In this document: in pieces, positions 59,042-64,000 of the stretch
Numbering within the stretch: position 1 is the stretch's first letter
How the letters are laid out: each line of letters begins with the position of its first letter
From: Lysinibacter cavernae
GTDB taxonomy: Bacteria > Actinomycetota > Actinomycetes > Actinomycetales > Microbacteriaceae
Direction: 5' to 3'
DNA length: 64,000 nt
Assembly (NCBI RefSeq): GCF_011758565.1
Contig: NZ_JAAMOX010000003.1
Coordinates: forward strand, 186,001 to 250,000
The notes under the pieces: generated by a model
Told to the model about the DNA's origin: nothing
What the model saw: the letters and a program-made list of their open reading frames with translations, nothing else
Databases searched by the model: none
Made by a program: the position numbers and the translations under genes

Positions 59042-60019
59042 CTACGTTATTGATTCCCGTCGCATTGCTTTCTGTCGAAGCTCTGTCGGTGTTGTATCCA
59101 TTTCCTGGGCAATCGCTCGCCGAAGCTGATCAGAACCGGCAAACCCAGAACGAAGCGCGACGCCCTCGACACTCAGCTCAACGAAGCGATCGTCAAGCAA
59201 AATCGCGACGGCATGCTCAAGGCGCCGCTGCTGGATATTTTCGCTCACGCTCTGGTTCACCTCAGAAAACAGCCGCTGCAACGACCTGGTCGACATGCCA
59301 TAGTGAGCGGCTACCGTGCTCGTGCTCAACTCTGACGACGTAAAATGCGTTGAAATGAAATTGGTAATCACCGACCGCTCAACGGCGGATTTGCTTCGTG
59401 AGTGATCCGTCGATTCCTGCGCAGACGCAAGCAGCGAAAGCAGCAACGAATCGATTGCCCGAGTAGCACGAATCTGTTCCACTGGCTGAAGCGGGAATGC
59501 TTGAGGCCTGAAAAGCCCAAGAAAGAACGCACGCGCCGAGGCAACAAGCAGCTGCTGAGAAGGCAACAACTTCAATTTTGTATCGGCAACAACCCCGCGC
59601 GAGTCAGCCGCCCGTGCCGGAACCCCAACAGAGATGAACCGCGAGCGCTCAAGCACCGAGATCGTGTAGCGGTCGGCTTCAAACAAGATGCAGGCCTCAC
59701 CAACGCCAACTCGACGGGTGCGTCCCGACTGACGAATCGAGATTGCACCAGACACCACAAACGTGAAGAAGATCCTCGGCTCCGGCCCATCGAGGTGTGC
59801 GGGGCCGTCCATCCGCGCGGGGGTCATCAGGGTGTCCCGCACAACGTAGTAGCCAACTTGGATGCTCCGGCTGACCAGATCAAAGGTTGACGATTCGTCA
59901 ACATGATTCATCCCGGTCGACTCAAGATGAGCTGCACCTTCCGCCCCCTCGAGGCGCATCGTGCGGATGCCGTTTTCGCTTCTCGCTTGTTCCAAGAGCG
60001 AGCGTCGTGCCATCGTCAT
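59042..60019 (-). CDS. AraC-family transcriptional regulator
   Basis: This 325-residue protein has an N-terminal AraC-binding-like cupin domain (IFFTFVVSGAISIRQSGRTRR, VGVGEACILFEADRYTISV). Its complete C-terminal double HTH includes STVAAHYGMSTRSLQRLFSEV as the first motif. The second motif is VEGVALRSGFAGSDQLRRAIA, followed by DTTPTELRQK. The ATG at 60019 is preferred over GTG 60031 because AGGTGG lies 8 bp upstream. It starts 4 bp after the stop of the truncated AraC gene. The target genes are unknown; the proV operon and the upstream paralog are neighbours. Confidence 0.85.
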   Translation of the reverse strand: MTMARRSLLEQARSENGIRTMRLEGAEGAAHLESTGMNHVDESSTFDLVSRSIQVGYYVVRDTLMTPARMDGPAHLDGPEPRIFFTFVVSGAISIRQSGRTRRVGVGEACILFEADRYTISVLERSRFISVGVPARAADSRGVVADTKLKLLPSQQLLVASARAFFLGLFRPQAFPLQPVEQIRATRAIDSLLLSLLASAQESTDHSRSKSAVERSVITNFISTHFTSSELSTSTVAAHYGMSTRSLQRLFSEVNQSVSENIQQRRLEHAVAILLDDRFVELSVEGVALRSGFAGSDQLRRAIAQEMDTTPTELRQKAMRRESIT

Positions 60020-60023
60020 GCGA

Positions 60024-60929
60024 TCACCCACCTATCGACGCTGACGGTGCCGGAGCCCCAACCTGCGCGCGACCGTCGGCGCGGGACTCGTGCTGCGCAA
60101 CAACCGCGGCAACCTCATCCCTGAGCGAGGTGCCCGCATCTCGGAACAGTCGCTGCAGCGTCCGCATCGACATGTCATAGTGCTCGGCAATCGAGGCAAC
60201 CGTGAGGTCTGGGTCGCCAGCTCGTCCTCTGATGTAACCGATGACCGCGGCCCGCTGATCATCCTTACGATCTTCGGCCGCCCGAAATTTCTCAACATAC
60301 GCAAGATGCAGTTCAACAAAAAATGCGTCAATAAGATCGCTCATACGCGCAACCTCCGCAGGAGGGAGCGGGTAGTACCGAGGATCAAAAAGCTCATTGA
60401 AGAACGCGGCTAACCCACTCGACAAGATCGAGCGCTGCGATAGTTTTCGCACGGAATGCGGAAACAGGATGCCCTTTGAATCGAGAATCTCGCGCTCGAT
60501 TGTGACCCTCACAACCGTGGTTTCCTCGGGAATCACGCTGAGATATGACTGCCACCCGATCGATACGGCGCCGTCCCCGGGGTTCAGCAACACTCGACGC
60601 CCTGCCTGAGTGATCGTCATTGATCCTTTGAGCACAAACGTGAACCGTAGCTGGCCTGACGATTCCGCAGTGTAGGGACGCTCGATACGGGCAGGAGTCA
60701 CCGAAATCCGACGCAGCAGGTAATTGCCAATAGTCACAGAGGTCTGTTCGAAGCGAAAATCGTCAGGACGATCCGAGGCGGCAAGCGTCACGCCTTCGAG
60801 CCGTCCGACGGCTTCACGCCCGGCGACGACAACCTTGGTTACTTGATTATCACTGTTGAGGCCAACGCCCCATATCTTCGTACCCAATTCCCACCCCGAG
60901 ACCTTCAACACGAGCACTACTTGCGACAA
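60024..60929 (-). CDS. AraC-like regulator lacking the second helix-turn-helix
   Basis: This protein has about 301 residues. The N-terminal sensor-like domain contains RFTFVLKGSMTITQAGRRVLLNPGDG-type segments, paralogous to the downstream gene. The first HTH, LTVASIAEHYDMSMRTLQRLFRDAG, is intact. It ends 34 residues after that helix with a Gly/Ala/Pro-rich tail and lacks the second HTH and the GxTPxxYR motif. No remnant of the missing part is visible in other frames, so this is a deletion rather than a simple frameshift. The start (TTG 60929 or an internal GTG) is uncertain. Confidence 0.65.
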   Translation of the reverse strand: MSQVVLVLKVSGWELGTKIWGVGLNSDNQVTKVVVAGREAVGRLEGVTLAASDRPDDFRFEQTSVTIGNYLLRRISVTPARIERPYTAESSGQLRFTFVLKGSMTITQAGRRVLLNPGDGAVSIGWQSYLSVIPEETTVVRVTIEREILDSKGILFPHSVRKLSQRSILSSGLAAFFNELFDPRYYPLPPAEVARMSDLIDAFFVELHLAYVEKFRAAEDRKDDQRAAVIGYIRGRAGDPDLTVASIAEHYDMSMRTLQRLFRDAGTSLRDEVAAVVAQHESRADGRAQVGAPAPSASIGG

Positions 60930-61002
60930 GACTAGTCCTGCATCAGCTATTCACAAACTGTTCGTAACGGCGTACGACGTCGGTTCGGGCGAAAGGCAGA
61001 GT

Positions 61003-62298
61003 TCAGACCGTCGAGGCAAGGATTCGCTCTGCAACGAGTGCCTCACGTTTGGGTCGCTCGTTCCCTATCGCAACGGCACCGGATGCCGCTTCGAGCGCAC
61101 GGTCGAAGCGGTCCTGATCATTCCCGCTGAGGGTAAACAGCGGTTGCCCGATCACAACAGCGTCGCCGGGCTTCACCTGGAGATCGATACCGGCAGCGTG
61201 CTGCACCAGATCCGTTGGCCGCGCCCGCCCCGCTCCAAGCCGCCAGGCGGCAACGCCAAGTTGGAGGGCATCCATCTCGGTAACGTAACCGCTCGACGCT
61301 GCCCGCACGGTGTGGGATTCGCGAGCCACTGGCAGAGCCGCATCCGGATCCCCGCCTTGCCCGCGGATGCTCCGCCTCCACACATCCATAGCTCGGCCAT
61401 CAACGAGCGCCTCAGCCACATCGGCATCCGGCTGGCCAGCAAGCCTCAGCATTTCGGCGGCAAGCGTCAGCGTCAGTTCCACAACATCCGATGGCCCACC
61501 CCCGGCAAGCACCTCGACGGATTCCCGAACTTCGTTTGCGTTGCCGATCGCTCGACCAAGCGGCACGTTCATATTGGTGAGAAACGCACTCGTGCGAACC
61601 CCCGCGTCGCTGCCGAGGGCCACCATGGTCTCGGCAAGCTCCCTCGACCTGTTGATGTCGGTCAGAAATGCCCCAGAGCCAAACTTCACGTCAAGCACCA
61701 ACGAGTCGGTCCCCTCTGCGATCTTTTTGCTCATGATGGACGAGGCGATGAGCGGAATTGACTCGACGGTGCCCGTGATGTCTCGCAGGGCGTAAAGCCG
61801 CTTATCCGCCGGCGCGAGCTCTGCACCTGCCGCGCACACCACTCCGCCAACCTCCCGCAGTTGCGCAGCGATCTCATCGCGGGTCAGGTCGGCCCTCCAC
61901 CCTGGAATGCTCTCCAGCTTGTCGAGGGTTCCGCCAGTATGACCGAGGCCGCGCCCCGAAAGCTGCGGCACCGCAACACCAAATGACGCAACGAGTGGCA
62001 TGAGCGGAAGCGTGATCTTGTCGCCAACGCCTCCCGTCGAATGCTTATCGACGGTTGGTTTGCCAAGACCGGCAAAGCTCATGGTTGTGCCGCTCGCGAT
62101 CATCGCGAGCGTGAGGTCTCTGATCTCGCTGCGGTTCATCCCGTTCAGGTAGATGGCCATCGCGAGTGCCGACATTTGTTCAGGTACTACATAGCCGCGA
62201 GTAAAGGCGTCTATCAGCCAATTGATTTCTGCAGTTGGCAGCGCTCCCCCGTCTCGCTTCTGGCGAATGAGGTCAACAACATCAAACGGTTCAACCAT
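61003..62298 (-). CDS. deoA: Thymidine phosphorylase
   Basis: This 431-residue pyrimidine nucleoside phosphorylase has EPFDVVDLIRQKRDGGALP at the N-terminus, VDKHSTGGVGDKITLPL for phosphate binding, SGRGLGHTGGTLDKLESIPG and LVLDVKFGSGAFL, plus a C-terminal biotinyl-like domain. It cleaves thymidine to thymine and deoxyribose-1-phosphate. The ATG at 62298 (MVEPFDV) is chosen because GAGGAG lies just upstream and the conserved fold starts there. It follows cdd after 20 bp, in the order lipoprotein-cdd-deoA. Confidence 0.95.
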   Translation of the reverse strand: MVEPFDVVDLIRQKRDGGALPTAEINWLIDAFTRGYVVPEQMSALAMAIYLNGMNRSEIRDLTLAMIASGTTMSFAGLGKPTVDKHSTGGVGDKITLPLMPLVASFGVAVPQLSGRGLGHTGGTLDKLESIPGWRADLTRDEIAAQLREVGGVVCAAGAELAPADKRLYALRDITGTVESIPLIASSIMSKKIAEGTDSLVLDVKFGSGAFLTDINRSRELAETMVALGSDAGVRTSAFLTNMNVPLGRAIGNANEVRESVEVLAGGGPSDVVELTLTLAAEMLRLAGQPDADVAEALVDGRAMDVWRRSIRGQGGDPDAALPVARESHTVRAASSGYVTEMDALQLGVAAWRLGAGRARPTDLVQHAAGIDLQVKPGDAVVIGQPLFTLSGNDQDRFDRALEAASGAVAIGNERPKREALVAERILASTV

Positions 62299-62318
62299 GC
62301 GCGGTGGCTCCTCGATCC

Positions 62319-62753
62319 CTACTGCTGTGCGGTTGTATCGGCAAGGTTCCTCGGGCCGAACGCATCGGGCAGGACCTCGTCGATAGTGCGAAGGCCAGAG
62401 ACGGTGCTCAGGAGCATCCCGCCTGCGGCGTGCTCGCTTAACAACTGTCGACAGCGTCCACACGGCATGAGTATGTCGCCAGCGGCATCAACACAGACAA
62501 ACGCGACCAACAGGCCGCCGCCACTCATCGTGAGCTGGGAAATGAGCGAGCATTCGGCGCACAGGGTGACACCGTAGCTCGCGTTCTCGACGTTGCAACC
62601 GGAGACGATCCGCCCATCGTCAACGAGCGCCGCGGCCCCAACAGGAAACGAGGAGTACGGGGCGTAGGCAAGCCGCATTGCCTCGGTTGCGGCGGCAAGG
62701 AGGGCTGCCCAGGTCTGATCGTCCACACTCGATTGTTCGGATGCCTCGGACAT
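62319..62753 (-). CDS. cdd: Cytidine deaminase
   Basis: This 144-residue tetrameric-type enzyme deaminates cytidine and deoxycytidine to uridine forms. The zinc site is TLCAECSLIS (Cys and catalytic Glu) plus MPCGRCRQLL (two Cys). The substrate loop APYSSFPVGAA and VSGCNVENASYG precede it. The ATG at 62753 is chosen because the GAGGAGCAGT ribosome-binding site lies between it and an upstream ATG at 62765. It is co-transcribed with deoA and the upstream BMP lipoprotein gene. Confidence 0.95.
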   Translation of the reverse strand: MSEASEQSSVDDQTWAALLAAATEAMRLAYAPYSSFPVGAAALVDDGRIVSGCNVENASYGVTLCAECSLISQLTMSGGGLLVAFVCVDAAGDILMPCGRCRQLLSEHAAGGMLLSTVSGLRTIDEVLPDAFGPRNLADTTAQQ

Positions 62754-62780
62754 ACTGCTCCTCACTGCGGGTCGTGCTGG

Positions 62781-64000
62781 TTAGGGCGTTAGCTGCTGGG
62801 CGGTTGAGGGCGAGGCCGGTGAGCCAACAACCGGTTCAATTTCACCGGAGATGACGCCCTGCCGGAGCGCCTCAACCTCTGCGGCGAGGACGTCGTTTAC
62901 CGCGAGTTCCTGGTCATGAAATGGCGCGATACCAACGCCACCGTTTGCCAGAGTGCCAACGTAGGCTTCCTGATCAAACTCGCCAGCCATGTCATCACGG
63001 ACAATCTGATCCATAGCGTTTGCGGCATTTTTCAAGACGCTCGTCAGCACAATGGAACCGTACTCGTCTGGCAACGTTTCAAATCCATCGCTGTCAACCC
63101 ACACAAGCAGCACGTTTCCGGATTCGAGCGCTGCGGATGCTGCACCCTCGCCGGCCTGACCGGCAACCGGCATAATCACGTCAGCGCCCTGCTCGATGAA
63201 CGCCTTCGCAACACCTTTGGCCGCGTCGCTGTCGTCGTAGCCGCCGTCAAAGGTGCCGGTGCCGGTTGCTTGATTCCAGCCGAGCACCACCACGGAGTCG
63301 TTGTGGGCAACGTTATACGCGGCCACCCCTGCGGCGAATCCGTCCATAAAGGCAATCACATGCGGTTCGCGTTCGCCGCCAAAAGTCGCAACAATTTTGT
63401 TCTTCGAAACGCCGGCAGCAACATAACCGGCGAGGAACGAGGCTTCCTGCGTTTCAAACACAACGGGCTTGAGATTCGAAACCGTACTCACGTCAACGGG
63501 CGAAGGCGGCACGGTCGGGGACGGGCTCGGTGTGGCTTCCCCCGTTACGTCTGACTCTCCATCAGCATCGGCCGGCTCGCTGGCATCGTCCTCGCTACTG
63601 TCGATGCCAACCACTTCTTGTGCCCCGGAAAGGTCGGCATCAACCACAACAAAATTGGTTGTTGGATGTTGCAGCGCAACACGCGCCGTTGGCTGGGTGA
63701 GGTCGCTTCCCACGGAAACAACAAGCCCGCATTCAGATTCAACGGCCTCCGCGAGGTTGGCAGCAAAGTCGTCGGCATCTTCCGAAACGATCGACTTCAC
63801 CTGGATTCCCAGCTCGTCTTTCGCGTCTTCAAGACCGTTCCAGGTTGACTGATTAAACGAGCGGTCCTTCAGCTCGCCAGAGCTGGTCACCATCCGAGCG
63901 CAGTACGCAGGTTGGGTCGGCTCTGGCGAAGCAGCTGCCTTCGGTTTCTCTCCCTGTTGGCATCCGGAGAGCACAAGGGCCACCGCAGCCAAGCCGGCAA
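62781..64000 (-). CDS. BMP-family nucleoside-binding lipoprotein, 5' end missing
   Basis: About 406 residues are visible; the signal peptide continues beyond the right edge, and its lipobox LVLSGC is present. The mature protein has SSGELKDRSFNQSTWNG, FVVVDADLSG, SFLAGYVAAGVSKN, VIAFMDGFAAGVAAYN and DVIMPVAGQAGEGAASAA, typical of the PnrA/BmpA family, which binds purine or pyrimidine nucleosides for ABC uptake. An acidic then Ser/Pro-rich insertion of about 45 residues (DDASEPADADGES to SPSPTVPPSP) interrupts the domain. It is the first visible gene of the cdd-deoA operon; permease and ATPase genes probably lie beyond the edge. Confidence 0.88.
   Translation of the reverse strand, partial: AGLAAVALVLSGCQQGEKPKAAASPEPTQPAYCARMVTSSGELKDRSFNQSTWNGLEDAKDELGIQVKSIVSEDADDFAANLAEAVESECGLVVSVGSDLTQPTARVALQHPTTNFVVVDADLSGAQEVVGIDSSEDDASEPADADGESDVTGEATPSPSPTVPPSPVDVSTVSNLKPVVFETQEASFLAGYVAAGVSKNKIVATFGGEREPHVIAFMDGFAAGVAAYNVAHNDSVVVLGWNQATGTGTFDGGYDDSDAAKGVAKAFIEQGADVIMPVAGQAGEGAASAALESGNVLLVWVDSDGFETLPDEYGSIVLTSVLKNAANAMDQIVRDDMAGEFDQEAYVGTLANGGVGIAPFHDQELAVNDVLAAEVEALRQGVISGEIEPVVGSPASPSTAQQLTP

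Noticed and set aside
60024-60130. Simple frameshift as the cause of the missing AraC second HTH
   Set aside because: No other frame in or after this stretch resembles the second HTH or its closing motif, and the next gene starts immediately.

Overview
The window is high-GC, densely coded bacterial chromosome with no tRNA, rRNA, prophage, IS or CRISPR that I could find. The acyl-CoA carboxylase set with a small epsilon subunit, the septum-formation lipoproteins and the gene order point to an actinobacterium, probably Microbacteriaceae (inference; genus not resolved).

Backbone. Much of the backbone runs in the order remembered for the Mycobacterium tuberculosis Rv3275c-Rv3315c region: purE, accE, accD, birA, PH-domain protein, purK (1-9260), maf and accA (30971-34861), lpdA, pnp and pgm (41102-45300), add (53147-54286), deoA, cdd and a BMP-type nucleoside-binding lipoprotein (61003-64000). 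Purine and pyrimidine nucleoside salvage is therefore spread over the right half. Accessory modules sit between these blocks.

Modules. (1) 5237-7176: Fur-family regulator and catalase behind a 23-bp palindrome. (2) 11961-29379: a large sugar or polyol catabolic region. It has two parallel halves, each with its own LacI regulator, sugar kinase (PfkB or FGGY), class I aldolase and dehydrogenases. They appear to share one CUT2 ABC transporter whose promoter region carries both types of LacI-like operator. (3) 35008-40984: SSS symporter, TPP enzyme and D-2-hydroxyacid dehydrogenase, divergent from a PucR-type regulator. (4) 45339-53046: FadR-type regulator, CefD-like PLP enzyme, CUT1 sugar ABC transporter and a stand-alone AceE-like TPP enzyme; this is the least explained pathway here. 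(5) 54392-58583: glycine-betaine ABC transporter with duplicated binding proteins. (6) 59042-60929: two AraC-type regulators, the upstream one truncated in its DNA-binding domain.

Non-coding structure. A roughly 70-bp element made of four 12-bp units (two direct, two inverted, with identical spacing) occurs three times, each time just upstream of a start codon; two copies precede the purine-salvage genes pnp and add. Five gene junctions carry long, unrelated stem-loops with 15- to 29-bp arms; all five separate convergent genes. Two of the three ABC transporter operons have a stem-loop beside a binding-protein gene.
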